DNA from: Reyranella sp.
GTDB lineage: Bacteria; Pseudomonadota; Alphaproteobacteria; Reyranellales; Reyranellaceae
Reading direction: 5' to 3'
NCBI RefSeq assembly: GCF_004297405.1
Contig: NZ_SCVC01000011.1
Span: 310,001 to 374,000, forward strand
Length of the DNA stretch: 64,000 nucleotides
The notes beneath the pieces were generated by a model. The model made no database searches and was not told the DNA's origin. It was given only the letters and a program-made list of their open reading frames with translations. The position numbers and the translations under genes were made by a program. Positions 1 to 8,915 of this stretch are shown one piece after another; the stretch's first letter is position 1; each line of letters begins with the position of its first letter.

Positions 1-1275
1 GCCACCCGGCCGACCGAAGCCGTCGCGGCGTCGATCGAGCAGATAGGGCCCAAGACGACGGGCAAGTTCCTGTTCACTTCGGGCAGCACCGGCATGCCCA
101 AGGCCGTCATCAACACCCAGGAGATGATGTGTGCCAACCTGGCGATGGGGCAAATGTCGCGCACCCGCAAGGCCAGCGATCCGCCGGCCGTGATGCTCGA
201 CTGGCTGCCGTGGAACCACACGATGGGCGGCAACGCGACCTTCCAGGGCAATCTGGCCGACGGCGGCACGACCTATATCGACGACGGCAAGCCGTTGCCT
301 GGCCTTTTCGAGGAGACATTGCGCAATCTGCGCGAAGTCTCGCCGACTTACTTCGCCAACGTGCCGGCGGGCTACGCCATGCTGGCAACGGCTCTGGAAA
401 ACGACAACGCGTTGGCCAAACGCTTTTTCAAGAACCTGAACTCGCTCGCCTATGGCGGCGCTACTCTGCCAGACGATCTTTACCAGCGGATGGAAGCGTT
501 GGCCGTGAAGTACACGGGCTACCGTCTGCCCTTCGTCACCGGCTGGGGTTCGACCGAGACATCGCCGACGGCGACCACAGTGCATTGGGCTTCGGAGCGT
601 GTCGGCCTGGTCGGGCTGCCGTATCCCGGCGTGCAGCTCAAGATGGTGCCGACCGGCGAGGAGGGCCGCTACGAGCTACGCCTCAAGAGCGTGATCGTGA
701 CGCCGGGCTATCACAAGCGACCCGACCTCACCGCCCAGATGCTCGATGAAGAGGGCTTCTACAAGATCGGTGATGCCGGTCGCTTCGTCGATGCCAGCGA
801 TCCGAGCCTCGGCCTGATCTTCGATGGTCGCGTCGTCGAGGACTTCAAGCTGATGAGCGGCACCTTCGTTCTGGTCGGTACCCTGCGCACGGCCGCGATC
901 GCGGCAGCCTCGCCGGTACTGCAGGACGCCGTGATCTGCGGCCAGGACCGCGAATATGTCGGCCTGCTGGGCTTCCCCAACATCGCCGCCTGCCGCCAGC
1001 TCGCGGCAGATTCGGAGGCTCGGCTCACTACGGCCGAGCTGCTGGCTCACCCTGCCGTGGTCGGCACCCTGAAGGCCGGCCTTGCGAAGATGAACGCCGA
1101 GGGCGGCGGCTCGTCGATGCACGCGAAGCGTGTCCTGCTGATGACCGAGCCGCCCTCGGTCGATGGCAACGAGATGACCGACAAGGGCTACATCAACCAG
1201 CGCGCGACGCTGGAGCGCCGCAAGGCGCTGGTCGAGAAGCTCTACGCTGGGGGCGAGGGCGTGATCGTGATCTAG
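1..1275 (+). CDS. Feruloyl-CoA synthase-like AMP-binding enzyme (5' end outside window)
   Basis: This is the C-terminal 424 residues of an adenylate-forming enzyme, open from base 1 and ending at TAG 1273-1275. The ATP/AMP P-loop TSGSTGMPK lies at window codons 26-34, before the first internal ATG, so the true start is upstream. The later GWGSTET segment is the A5 adenylate motif. The low-complexity-free C-terminus with EMTDKGYINQRA fits the feruloyl-CoA synthase branch rather than ordinary acetyl-CoA synthetases. Family members activate hydroxycinnamates such as ferulate to CoA thioesters in the cytoplasm. Its neighbours are CoA-transferases, a decarboxylase-like gene and acyl-CoA dehydrogenases, which fits aromatic-acid catabolism. 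The exact substrate is uncertain. Confidence 0.85.
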   Translation, partial: ATRPTEAVAASIEQIGPKTTGKFLFTSGSTGMPKAVINTQEMMCANLAMGQMSRTRKASDPPAVMLDWLPWNHTMGGNATFQGNLADGGTTYIDDGKPLPGLFEETLRNLREVSPTYFANVPAGYAMLATALENDNALAKRFFKNLNSLAYGGATLPDDLYQRMEALAVKYTGYRLPFVTGWGSTETSPTATTVHWASERVGLVGLPYPGVQLKMVPTGEEGRYELRLKSVIVTPGYHKRPDLTAQMLDEEGFYKIGDAGRFVDASDPSLGLIFDGRVVEDFKLMSGTFVLVGTLRTAAIAAASPVLQDAVICGQDREYVGLLGFPNIAACRQLAADSEARLTTAELLAHPAVVGTLKAGLAKMNAEGGGSSMHAKRVLLMTEPPSVDGNEMTDKGYINQRATLERRKALVEKLYAGGEGVIVI

Positions 1276-1290
1276 GAATTGAGGGGCCGA

Positions 1291-2061
1291 CTATTCGTCA
1301 GCCCGCGATTCCCGAATGCGGCGCGTGCCCTGGAACACCGGCTTCAGCGGATCCATCACGAAGCGGATCCGCGGCAGGTCGGTGTCCACGGTGCAGCAGG
1401 TGCCGATGATCGGATCGGCGAGCGTTACGTTGGGCGCGTGCCATGCCGCGGCGTCGAAGGCCGAGACCTGCGGCTTGCCGCGCTCGGACTTGTAGAAAGT
1501 GTACTTCGGGTCGACCTGGATCAGCATCGGCTGGGTCTGGCCATCGAGCGGCGCGTTCGCCGCCGTCACCCAGTTGATGTATTGCACGTCGTTGCCGGCC
1601 ACCGGCTGCGGGTCGACCAAAGCGCAATCGAGGATCGTCTTACCGTCCTTCTTCGCCGTGCCGATGATGCGGTCGTGGCGCCGCACGAACTTCACCTCGC
1701 CGACGTCGATGGGGAAACCCCAGCGCGTGCGCAGCGCCTCGGCTGCAGCCGAGCTGCTCGCGACGGCACCGAGCAGGAAGCCGCGCGGATGGACGCCGGC
1801 CCGGCTGCCCAGGCGCAGCACTGCAAGATTGAACGGACCGACCGGGCTCTCCGGATACTTCGTGACGGCGAGGATCACGTAGGAGGGCAGCGCGGGGTGC
1901 ATTGCCTTGGGCAGCAAAGCCTCCGTCGTCGTGCGCGGCACTTCGATCAGGAGCTGCATCATCTCGGCCTTGGGCAGCGTCCAGGCCTCGGTGTCGAGAT
2001 TGGCAAGCGTCGGCAGGCGGGCGGGCGATTGCGTGATGTCGAGCGATCCATAGAGGGGCAT
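1291..2061 (-). CDS. Acetoacetate decarboxylase family protein, catalytic lysine apparently absent
   Basis: A 256-residue protein starting at ATG 2061, with GGGAGAG upstream; a longer reading from 2223 would run into the neighbouring gene. The segment GFLLGAV...AEALRTRWGFP resembles the core of acetoacetate decarboxylase, where the clostridial enzyme has PKKLGYP with Schiff-base Lys115 and Lys116. By eye these two lysines correspond to Thr and Arg here, so classical Schiff-base decarboxylation is doubtful. It starts 3 bp after the luciferase-like gene ends and is probably co-transcribed with it. It converges with the feruloyl-CoA synthase gene. Other ADC-superfamily members catalyse hydratase or aldolase-type reactions, so the function should be left open. 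Confidence 0.75.
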   Translation of the reverse strand: MPLYGSLDITQSPARLPTLANLDTEAWTLPKAEMMQLLIEVPRTTTEALLPKAMHPALPSYVILAVTKYPESPVGPFNLAVLRLGSRAGVHPRGFLLGAVASSSAAAEALRTRWGFPIDVGEVKFVRRHDRIIGTAKKDGKTILDCALVDPQPVAGNDVQYINWVTAANAPLDGQTQPMLIQVDPKYTFYKSERGKPQVSAFDAAAWHAPNVTLADPIIGTCCTVDTDLPRIRFVMDPLKPVFQGTRRIRESRADE

Positions 2062-2063
2062 GG

Positions 2064-3173
2064 TTACTCTCCCGCCGCGGCGGCCACATGGCCGGGTTTC
2101 TTGGCGAAGTGTGGCATCACTTCCTTGGCGAACAGGCGCAGGCTCGCCATAACCTGGTCCTGCGGCACGACCTCGTTGGCGTTCAGGATGAAGTTGATGC
2201 AGTCGACGCCGAGCGACTCCCATTTCTTGACGGCACGGATGATGCGGGCGGGATCGCCGTAGGCCATACCTTCGGTCTGCTGCTCGTTGGCATCGGGGCC
2301 GGTGGCGGCACGGCGCAGCGCCGGCAGCAGGCCAAGCGACTGGTACGACGGCGAGGAGTAGACCTCGCGCGTCGAGATGAGCTGCGTGGCGAGATAGTTG
2401 AAGGTGTTGCCGAGCTTCTTGCCCATCTCGACGCCAGTCTTCTCGTCCTCGTGACAGAACAGGAAGTTGGTGGTGGCGACCTGTTCATTAATGAAAGCGC
2501 CGACCGGCTCGCAGTTCTGGATGCGACGGCGATACTCCTTGATCTTCTTCTCCTGCTCCTCGAAGCCCGCGAAGGAGAGGCCGAGGCTGCCCAGCCCGCG
2601 GTCGGCCGCGTCGATCTCGGTGCCGGGGCTGGTCACGGCGACCCACATCGGCGGGTGCGGCTTCTGGTAGGGCTTGGGCAGAATGGTGCGCTCCGGCATC
2701 GACCAGAACTCGCCCTGATAGGAGAAGGTCTCCTGCATCCACATCTTGGGCAGGCAGCGCACGAACTCATCCCAGCTCTTCTTAGTCGTATCGGGATTGG
2801 CGCCGAAGCCGCCGAGCTCGGTCCAGGTCGCTGACCGTCCGGTGCCGACATGCAGGCGGCCACCCGACAGCAGGTCGAGCGTGGCCGTGCGCTCGGCGAT
2901 CTTGATCGGGTGATTGAACTCCGGGACGCAGACCACGATGCCATGCCCGACCTGGATACGCTTGGTCAGCACGGCGCAGGCGGTCAGGAACAGCTCCGGG
3001 GCGGAGCAGTGGGAATACTCTTCGAGGAAATGGTGCTCGACGGCCCACACATGATCGAAGCCCAGCTCATCGGCTAGCTTCACCTGTTCGAGGCAGTTGT
3101 TGTAGACGGTGCGTTCCTTCTCGGGCGTCCAGGGACGCGGAATCGAGATCTCGTAGAACAGGCCGAACTTCAT
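2064..3173 (-). CDS. LLM-class flavin-dependent oxidoreductase (luciferase-like monooxygenase)
   Basis: 369 residues, start ATG 3173 with GGAGG about 8 bp upstream. The N-terminus MKFGLFYE, the segment FDHVWAVEHHF and the later LSGGRLHVGTGRS are hallmarks of the bacterial-luciferase TIM-barrel family, which uses reduced flavin and O2 to oxidise organic substrates. The length matches the alkanal/limonene monooxygenase-like branch. It is the first gene of a two-gene transcription unit with the ADC-like gene 2 bp downstream and is divergent from the SDR gene. The substrate cannot be read from sequence; a role in opening or oxidising an acyl or terpenoid side chain is only an inference from the neighbourhood. 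Confidence 0.85.
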   Translation of the reverse strand: MKFGLFYEISIPRPWTPEKERTVYNNCLEQVKLADELGFDHVWAVEHHFLEEYSHCSAPELFLTACAVLTKRIQVGHGIVVCVPEFNHPIKIAERTATLDLLSGGRLHVGTGRSATWTELGGFGANPDTTKKSWDEFVRCLPKMWMQETFSYQGEFWSMPERTILPKPYQKPHPPMWVAVTSPGTEIDAADRGLGSLGLSFAGFEEQEKKIKEYRRRIQNCEPVGAFINEQVATTNFLFCHEDEKTGVEMGKKLGNTFNYLATQLISTREVYSSPSYQSLGLLPALRRAATGPDANEQQTEGMAYGDPARIIRAVKKWESLGVDCINFILNANEVVPQDQVMASLRLFAKEVMPHFAKKPGHVAAAAGE

Positions 3174-3254
3174 GGCGTCCTCCGCGGTTGCGAAACGCTA
3201 GGCTTGCCCGGCGGCGTGTGCAACACCACCATGGCATCGGAGGGCGAAACGCGG

Positions 3255-4133
3255 ATGAAACGACTGGCAGGCAAAGTTGCGATCGTGACCGGCGGGGCGA
3301 GCGGCATGGGCCGCGCGACCGTCATGCGTTTCCTGAGTGAAGGCGCGAAGGTGGTCGTCGCCGATCTCAACGAAGCGAATGGCAAGGAAACGCTCGCCGT
3401 TGCCAAGGCGCAGGGCCACGACGACGCCATCGCCTTCATACGTTGCGATGTCGCGAAGGAAAGCGACGTGGACGCGACGGTGGCCGAGGCCGAGAAGCGC
3501 TTCGGCCGGCTCGACATTGCCTATCTCAATGCCGGCGTCGGTGGCGCGTTCGGGCCGATCGCCGAGACCAGCGTCGAGGACTGGGATTACACGTTTGCTG
3601 TCCTGACGCGATCCGTGTTCCTCGGCATGAAGCATGCTTCGCTGGCGATGAAGAAGCACGGAGACGGTGGCGTGATCCTGGTAACGGCGTCGATCGCCGG
3701 CATGATCGGTGGTGGCGGCAGCCACGCCTATTCGGCGGCCAAGGCCGCCTGCATCAGCTTGATCGACAATGTGGCGGCCGAACTCGGCCCGGATCGCATC
3801 CGGGTGGTCGGCATCGCTCCCGGTGTGATCTCCACGCCGCTGGTTCATCGCGGGCGTCCAGAGAAATACGAGAAGCAGTTCGCTCAACAGCCCTGGCCCG
3901 ATCGGGGCGAACCCGAGCATATCGCCGACGTCGCGGCCTTCCTGTGCTCCGACGACGCGCGTTTCATTACCGGCGAAACCATCAAGGTGGATGGCGGCCT
4001 GCTGGCCCAAGGCGTCGCGCTCTGGGGCACCGGCCAGGACAACACCTTCATGAAAAGCGCTGGCGTCAACCGCGGTACGACCGGCGAGGCCATGGTCGTC
4101 CGCACTCTTCAGCCTGGAGACAATCGGAAATGA
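3255..4133 (+). CDS. SDR-family NAD(P)-dependent oxidoreductase
   Basis: 292 residues from ATG 3255, chosen because GGAGGG lies 9-14 bp upstream and the Rossmann fold begins directly after it; ATG 3204 would add a non-conserved 17-residue tail. The cofactor motif TGGASGMG, the NAG motif (LNAGVGG) and the active-site Tyr159-x3-Lys163 (YSAAK) are intact, with SIAG providing the catalytic Ser. The C-terminal DGG segment is typical of classical SDRs. The stop TGA overlaps the start of the aldolase-family gene (ATGA), so the two are translationally coupled and probably act on the same hydroxy compound. Substrate unknown. Confidence 0.88.
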   Translation: MKRLAGKVAIVTGGASGMGRATVMRFLSEGAKVVVADLNEANGKETLAVAKAQGHDDAIAFIRCDVAKESDVDATVAEAEKRFGRLDIAYLNAGVGGAFGPIAETSVEDWDYTFAVLTRSVFLGMKHASLAMKKHGDGGVILVTASIAGMIGGGGSHAYSAAKAACISLIDNVAAELGPDRIRVVGIAPGVISTPLVHRGRPEKYEKQFAQQPWPDRGEPEHIADVAAFLCSDDARFITGETIKVDGGLLAQGVALWGTGQDNTFMKSAGVNRGTTGEAMVVRTLQPGDNRK

Positions 4134-5275
4134 GCGAAGCGCAACGACTGCACGGACACCTGATCGGCCAGCAGGGCTCGCGACGCTCGCTGAACACGCC
4201 CGCGCTGGTGCTCGATCTCGAAATGCTCGACCGCAACATCGCGGAGATGGCGTCTTTCGCCAAAGCGCACAACGTGAAGCTGCGTCCGCATTCCAAGACC
4301 CACAAGTCGGCCGACATTGCGCGTCGCCAGATCGCGGCCGGCGCACTGGGTGTCTGCTGTGCAAAGCTGGGCGAGGCCGAGGCGCTGGGCGAGGCGGGTA
4401 TCCAGAGCCTGCACATCACCTCGCCGGTGGTGACGCCGCAGGCGATCGACCGCCTGATGAAGCTGAATGGCGAAGTGTCTGATCTCATGGTGGTGGTCGA
4501 TCATCCCGCCAATGTCGAGGCGCTGGCCACGGCCGCGGCCAAGGCCGGCAAGCCGCTCGCCGTCATCGTCGATATCGATCCTGGCATTCACCGCACCGGT
4601 GTCGCCTCGCCGGATGCTGCCGTCGAGCTCGTGCAACAGATCGTGAAGCACAAGTCGCTGAAGTACGCTGGCGTGCAATTTTACTGCGGCCGTCACCAGC
4701 ACATCGTCGACTTTGCCCAGCGCAAGGCCGAGATCGAGGAGCGCACGGAATACCTGAAGGGCATCCTTGCCAAACTCGACGCGGCAAAGCTCAGGCCTGC
4801 GATCGTCACGGGTTCGGGCACTGGCACGCACTGTATCGACGCCAAGCTCGGCGTCTTCACGGAGCTGCAGGTCGGTTCCTACGTCTTCATGGATCACGAC
4901 TACAACGTCTGCGACCTGCGTGGCCTCGACAAACCCACCTTCGAGCAGGCTTTGCAGATCGACGCGCGCGTGGTCAGCGCTAACACAGCCGGCATGGTTA
5001 CGGTCGATGCCGGCCTCAAGGCCATGGCGACCGAGAAGGGCCCGCCGGTGATCCTGAAAGGCGCCGTCGATGGCGCCACGACCCGCTTCATGGGCGACGA
5101 GCATCTCGCGGTGATCGCGCCGGAAGGCAAGGCTGCACCGGCGCTGGCTGAGCAGGTTATCCTGACGCCGCCGCATTGCGACCCGACGGTCAATCTCTAC
5201 GAGAGCTATCATGTGGTGAAGGGCGACACGCTTGTCGAGATCTGGCCGGTGACGGCGCGAGGCCGTTCACGCTGA
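4130..5275 (+). CDS. D-threonine aldolase / DSD1-family PLP enzyme
   Basis: 381 residues from ATG 4130, inside the stop of the upstream SDR; the much longer open frame upstream is the SDR read out of frame. The alanine-racemase-type barrel begins with NTPALVLDLEMLDRN. RPHSKTHK carries the PLP-binding Lys56 (Lys59 follows), and PPHCDPTVNLYE near the C-terminus carries the His and Asp that bind the divalent metal in this family. Members split or dehydrate D-threonine, D-3-hydroxyaspartate or D-serine. Coupling to an SDR suggests a beta-hydroxy amino acid or its keto product as a shared intermediate, which is inference. It is convergent with the MFS gene. Confidence 0.85.
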   Translation: MSEAQRLHGHLIGQQGSRRSLNTPALVLDLEMLDRNIAEMASFAKAHNVKLRPHSKTHKSADIARRQIAAGALGVCCAKLGEAEALGEAGIQSLHITSPVVTPQAIDRLMKLNGEVSDLMVVVDHPANVEALATAAAKAGKPLAVIVDIDPGIHRTGVASPDAAVELVQQIVKHKSLKYAGVQFYCGRHQHIVDFAQRKAEIEERTEYLKGILAKLDAAKLRPAIVTGSGTGTHCIDAKLGVFTELQVGSYVFMDHDYNVCDLRGLDKPTFEQALQIDARVVSANTAGMVTVDAGLKAMATEKGPPVILKGAVDGATTRFMGDEHLAVIAPEGKAAPALAEQVILTPPHCDPTVNLYESYHVVKGDTLVEIWPVTARGRSR

Positions 5276-5290
5276 GCTGCCGAGCACGCG

Positions 5291-6466
5291 TTAGGTCTGA
5301 CCCACGAGCATTTGGCCCTTCCACGTGCGGGCCAGCAGCAGCAGCGCCACCATGCCGAGGGCGCTGACGACGGTCATGCCGAGGAAGGCGTGCTGGCCAA
5401 ACTCCGAATAGAGCAGGCCAGAGAACTGGAAGACCAGCGCCTGGGTGGCGCCGGTGCCGAGCGCGTAATAGAGGCTCTGGCCGATCGCAGCGCCATGTGG
5501 CGGCAGCGCGCGCTGCAGGAAGGCCATGGCGCCGAGATGGCATGCGGCGAAGGTGCAGGAGTGCAGGGCCTGCAGGAGGATGAGCGCCCATAGCTCCGTC
5601 GTGAAGGCCATGGCGGTCCAGCGCACCATGCCGGCGCCGAGCCCCAGCGCGATCAGGCCGCAGACGCCGAGCCGCTGCAGCAGCCAGCCACCGAACAGCA
5701 TCAGGACGATCTCGATCGCCACGCTCTCGGCCCAGAGTAAGCTGATAGTGACATCGTCGATGCCGGCGCTGCGCCAGGTCAGTGTGCCGAAGCTGTAGAG
5801 CACGGAGTGGCTGGCCTGACAGAGACCGCAAGCCATCAGGAAGAGGATGAACGGCCGTTGGCGCAACAGTTCGCCGATGCGAATGGGGGCATGGCCGCGG
5901 GCCGCCACAGCTGCCTTCGGCTCGGCTGCAGGCAGCAGCAAAGCGAAGGGCGCCAGGAAAATGATGCTCGCAAGGCCGACGAAGAGCACCCACGGCGGTC
6001 CGTATCGGTCGACGGCGATGCCGCACATGAATGTACCGGCGATGAAGGCCACCGAACTCCACATGCGCACGCGCGCGTAGTCGAGCCCATGCTTCCGGGT
6101 CTCCGTGACCAGCACGCCGTCATAGAGCGGCATGGGCGGCGACCACAGGAAGCCCCAGACCATGGTGACGACGAAAATCGCCAGGAACGAGTAGGACAAT
6201 TCGTAGGCACCGACCATGACGACGGTAGCGAGGCCCAGGGTCACCATCACGCCCCGGGTACCGCCCAGCCTATGGGCAATCCAGCCGACAGACAGCGTGG
6301 CGACGACGGCCACGATCTGGCGCGACATGAAGAGCGTGCCGATCTCGGTGTCGGTGACGCCGCGGTCGCGCAACCACACCGGCCAGTAGCTCATGAAGGC
6401 GCCGGCAGCGAAGAAGTAGGCGCCGCCATAGGCCGCGAGCCGTAGGCCCGTCAGCCATTTGGACAT
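5291..6466 (-). CDS. MFS transporter, phenylpropionate-permease (HcaT)-like
   Basis: 391 residues from ATG 6466. About 12 hydrophobic segments are visible, beginning with GGAYFFAAGAFMSYWPVWL, which resembles the HcaT/MFS_1-like permeases (GxxxPYWPxWL). The loop RDRGVTDTEIGTL follows TM1, as is usual for that group. The start overlaps the stop of the upstream CoA-transferase by one base (TGATG), so the two are coupled: a transporter and the enzyme that activates its cargo as a CoA thioester is a sensible pairing. The longer open frame to 6982 is a shadow of the CoA-transferase. The cargo is unknown; an aromatic or dicarboxylic acid is plausible. Confidence 0.85.
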   Translation of the reverse strand: MSKWLTGLRLAAYGGAYFFAAGAFMSYWPVWLRDRGVTDTEIGTLFMSRQIVAVVATLSVGWIAHRLGGTRGVMVTLGLATVVMVGAYELSYSFLAIFVVTMVWGFLWSPPMPLYDGVLVTETRKHGLDYARVRMWSSVAFIAGTFMCGIAVDRYGPPWVLFVGLASIIFLAPFALLLPAAEPKAAVAARGHAPIRIGELLRQRPFILFLMACGLCQASHSVLYSFGTLTWRSAGIDDVTISLLWAESVAIEIVLMLFGGWLLQRLGVCGLIALGLGAGMVRWTAMAFTTELWALILLQALHSCTFAACHLGAMAFLQRALPPHGAAIGQSLYYALGTGATQALVFQFSGLLYSEFGQHAFLGMTVVSALGMVALLLLARTWKGQMLVGQT

Positions 6467-7590
6467 CAGATGGCGAACTCGTGCCGGATCGCTTCGCTGT
6501 GTTGGCCGAGGGTCGGCACCTCTCCCAGCCGTTCGGGCTCGCCAGTGTAGGACGCGGCGAGGGCGGGGATCGAGATGTCGCCGCCGCTCGACGAGAACGC
6601 CGTGCGGCGAAGCTGCGGGTGCTTCGAGAGATCCGTGACGGTGCTGACTCTTGCCCAGGCGATCTGTGCAGCATCGAGCCGGGCGGCCAGGCTCGCGAAA
6701 TCCTGCGCGCCGAAGCTCTCCTGCACGATGGCGTTGGTAGCATCGCGCCGGGCATTGCGCGTCTTGTTGGTGGCGTAGTCGGGATCCTTTTCGAGGCCGG
6801 GCCGGTCGAGCACGCCGTGGCAGAGCCGCTCGAACTCGCGGTCGTTCTGGATCGAGATCAGCACCGGCACCTGGTCGGCTGTCTGGTAGACGCCATAGGG
6901 TGCGATGAAGGGATGTGTGAGGCCGAGCCGCGGCCATTCGTAGGCCGAGTAGTCCATGGCGAGCAGCGGCACGGTCATCCACTCCGCCATCGACGAGAAG
7001 AGCGACACCGAGATGGCGCGTCCTTCGCCGGTCTTGTGGCGTGCCAGCAGCGCTTCGAGGACGGCGGCATGGGCATACATGCCGGTGCCGATATCGGTCG
7101 CCGAAATACCAACCCGCCCTGGTCCATGCTCAGTGCCTGTAATCGAGGCGAGTCCGCTCTCGGCCTGCACCAGCAGGTCATAGGCGCGCCGGTCCTTGTA
7201 GGGGCCGTGATCGCCGTAGCCCGAGACGTCGACGGTGATCAGCTTCTTGTGCGCCGTCCGCATCGCGGCAGAACCGAAGCCCGCCCGTTCGGCAGCGCCC
7301 GGCGCCAGGTTCTGGATCAGCACGTCAGCCTTGCCGATCAGCCGGTGCAGCAGGGCGAGATCGTCCTTCTGCTTGAAGTCGAGGGTGAGGGACTGCTTGC
7401 CGCGGTTCAGCCAGACGAAATAGCTCGAAAGCCCGTGCACATAGCCGTCGTAGGCGCGGGCGAAATCGCCTTCGGGCCGCTCGATCTTGATCACCCGCGC
7501 ACCAGCATCCGCTAGGCGAGCCGAGCAATAGGGGGCAGCGACCGCCTGCTCCACGCTCACAACAAGCAGACCGTCCAGCGCTCCAGGCAT
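6466..7590 (-). CDS. Family III CoA-transferase (CaiB/BaiF type)
   Basis: 374 residues, start ATG 7590 with AGAAGG upstream. The N-terminus (LVVSVEQAVAAPYCSARLADAGARVIKIERP) is the CaiB/BaiF nucleotide-binding fold, and RAYDLLVQAESGL supplies the catalytic Asp that forms the mixed anhydride. Family members move CoA between a donor such as succinyl-CoA and a carboxylic acid. It is transcribed divergently from the second CoA-transferase at 7688 across a 97-bp shared promoter region and is coupled by TGATG to the MFS gene. Only distant similarity to the second copy is visible, so they are paralogues rather than a recent duplication. Acceptor unknown. Confidence 0.9.
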   Translation of the reverse strand: MPGALDGLLVVSVEQAVAAPYCSARLADAGARVIKIERPEGDFARAYDGYVHGLSSYFVWLNRGKQSLTLDFKQKDDLALLHRLIGKADVLIQNLAPGAAERAGFGSAAMRTAHKKLITVDVSGYGDHGPYKDRRAYDLLVQAESGLASITGTEHGPGRVGISATDIGTGMYAHAAVLEALLARHKTGEGRAISVSLFSSMAEWMTVPLLAMDYSAYEWPRLGLTHPFIAPYGVYQTADQVPVLISIQNDREFERLCHGVLDRPGLEKDPDYATNKTRNARRDATNAIVQESFGAQDFASLAARLDAAQIAWARVSTVTDLSKHPQLRRTAFSSSGGDISIPALAASYTGEPERLGEVPTLGQHSEAIRHEFAI

Positions 7591-7687
7591 TGCTCACCTT
7601 CTCTTTGTTCAGGGCCGGCAACATGCCTCAGCCTGCTCGGGTATGCCATAGTGCGTCGTTCATGGAACGAGGAGTGAGGACGAGGAA

Positions 7688-8890
7688 ATGCCGGGACCGT
7701 TGCAGGGCGTGCGTGTAATCGATCTGACGGCCGTGTTGTTGGGGCCGTTCGCCACGCAACACCTGGCCGATATGGGCGCCGACGTGATCAAGGTCGAGCC
7801 GCCGGAAGGCGATCTGCTGCGTGCCTCAGGCGGCAGCCTGGGGCGCGACAAGGGCATGGGCCCGATCTACATGGCCGCCAACCGCAACAAGCGGTCGATC
7901 TGCCTCGACCTTAAGAAGCCGGCCGCCTGCGCCGTCCTGAAGGACATGGTCAAGACGGCCGACCTGTTCATCCATAACAGCCGGCCGCAGGCGATCGAGC
8001 GGCTGGGCTTGGGCTACGAGGATCTGAAGAAGATCAACCCGTCGATCATCTACGCCTACTCGCTGGGCTATGCCCGCAAGGGCCCCTATGGGCACAAGCC
8101 TGCCTTCGACGACCTGGTGCAGGGCGTGAGCGGTGCGGCCTCGCTGCAAAGCCGGGTCGATGGCCTGCCGCCGCGCTTCATGCCCAGCCTGATCGCCGAC
8201 AAGACGACGGGCCTTCATCTCTGCATCGCCGTTCTCGGCGCGCTCTATCACCGCAAGGCGACGGGCGAGGGCCAGCTGATCGAAGTGCCGATGCTCGAGA
8301 CCCTGGCCTCGTTCTGGCTGACCGAGCATCTGTTCGGAGCGACCTGGAAGCCCGAGCGCGGCGCCATGGGCTACGACCGCATCATCAACAAGTTCCGCCA
8401 TCCTTTCCCGACGAAGAACGGTTACGTCTGTGCACTGCCCTACACCGACCAGCACTGGATCACCTTCTTCGAGTTGGCTGATCGGCCCGACCTCGCCAAG
8501 GAAAAGCGCTTCATCGATCGCATGGAACGCGCCAAGCACTTCAGCGAGCTCTATCAGGTGCTCGGCTCCCTCCTGAAGGATCGTACGACAGAGGAATGGC
8601 TGGAGATGTTCGACAAGGCCGACATCCCCGCCATGCCGGTGCGCACCCTGGAGGAGTTGCTGGACGATCCGCACCTCAAGGCTACCGGCTTCTTCACCGA
8701 GCGCGAGCATCCGACGGAAGGCCCGATCACTACCTTCGCGAGCCCACTCGACTTCGAGAAGACCAAGGTCGAGTTCCGCCGCCATGCCCCTCGGGTCGGT
8801 GGCGATGGCGTCGAGGTGTTGCGCGAAGCCGGCTTGAGTGATGCCGCCATCGAGAAGCTGAAGGCCGACAAGGCATTGATCGTCCCGTAG
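7688..8890 (+). CDS. Family III CoA-transferase (CaiB/BaiF type), second copy
   Basis: 400 residues, ATG 7688 preceded by GAGGACGAGGA. GVRVIDLTAVLLGPFATQHLADMGADVIKVE is the diagnostic N-terminus and AFDDLVQGVSG contains the catalytic Asp. The RNKRSICLDLKK segment also matches the family. It is head-to-head with the other CoA-transferase; the following FkbM gene begins 25 bp downstream. In such clusters the enzyme usually converts a free acid to its CoA thioester, and three acyl-CoA dehydrogenases follow within 5 kb, so activation of a branched or cyclic acid for beta-oxidation-like steps is a reasonable inference. Confidence 0.9.
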   Translation: MPGPLQGVRVIDLTAVLLGPFATQHLADMGADVIKVEPPEGDLLRASGGSLGRDKGMGPIYMAANRNKRSICLDLKKPAACAVLKDMVKTADLFIHNSRPQAIERLGLGYEDLKKINPSIIYAYSLGYARKGPYGHKPAFDDLVQGVSGAASLQSRVDGLPPRFMPSLIADKTTGLHLCIAVLGALYHRKATGEGQLIEVPMLETLASFWLTEHLFGATWKPERGAMGYDRIINKFRHPFPTKNGYVCALPYTDQHWITFFELADRPDLAKEKRFIDRMERAKHFSELYQVLGSLLKDRTTEEWLEMFDKADIPAMPVRTLEELLDDPHLKATGFFTEREHPTEGPITTFASPLDFEKTKVEFRRHAPRVGGDGVEVLREAGLSDAAIEKLKADKALIVP

Positions 8891-8915
8891 CGCTGGCTGT
8901 TAGCGTCCGGTCGAG

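Noticed and set aside
3443..4129. Long open frame leading into the D-threonine-aldolase gene
   Set aside because: It is the SDR gene read in another frame. The real start is ATG 4130.
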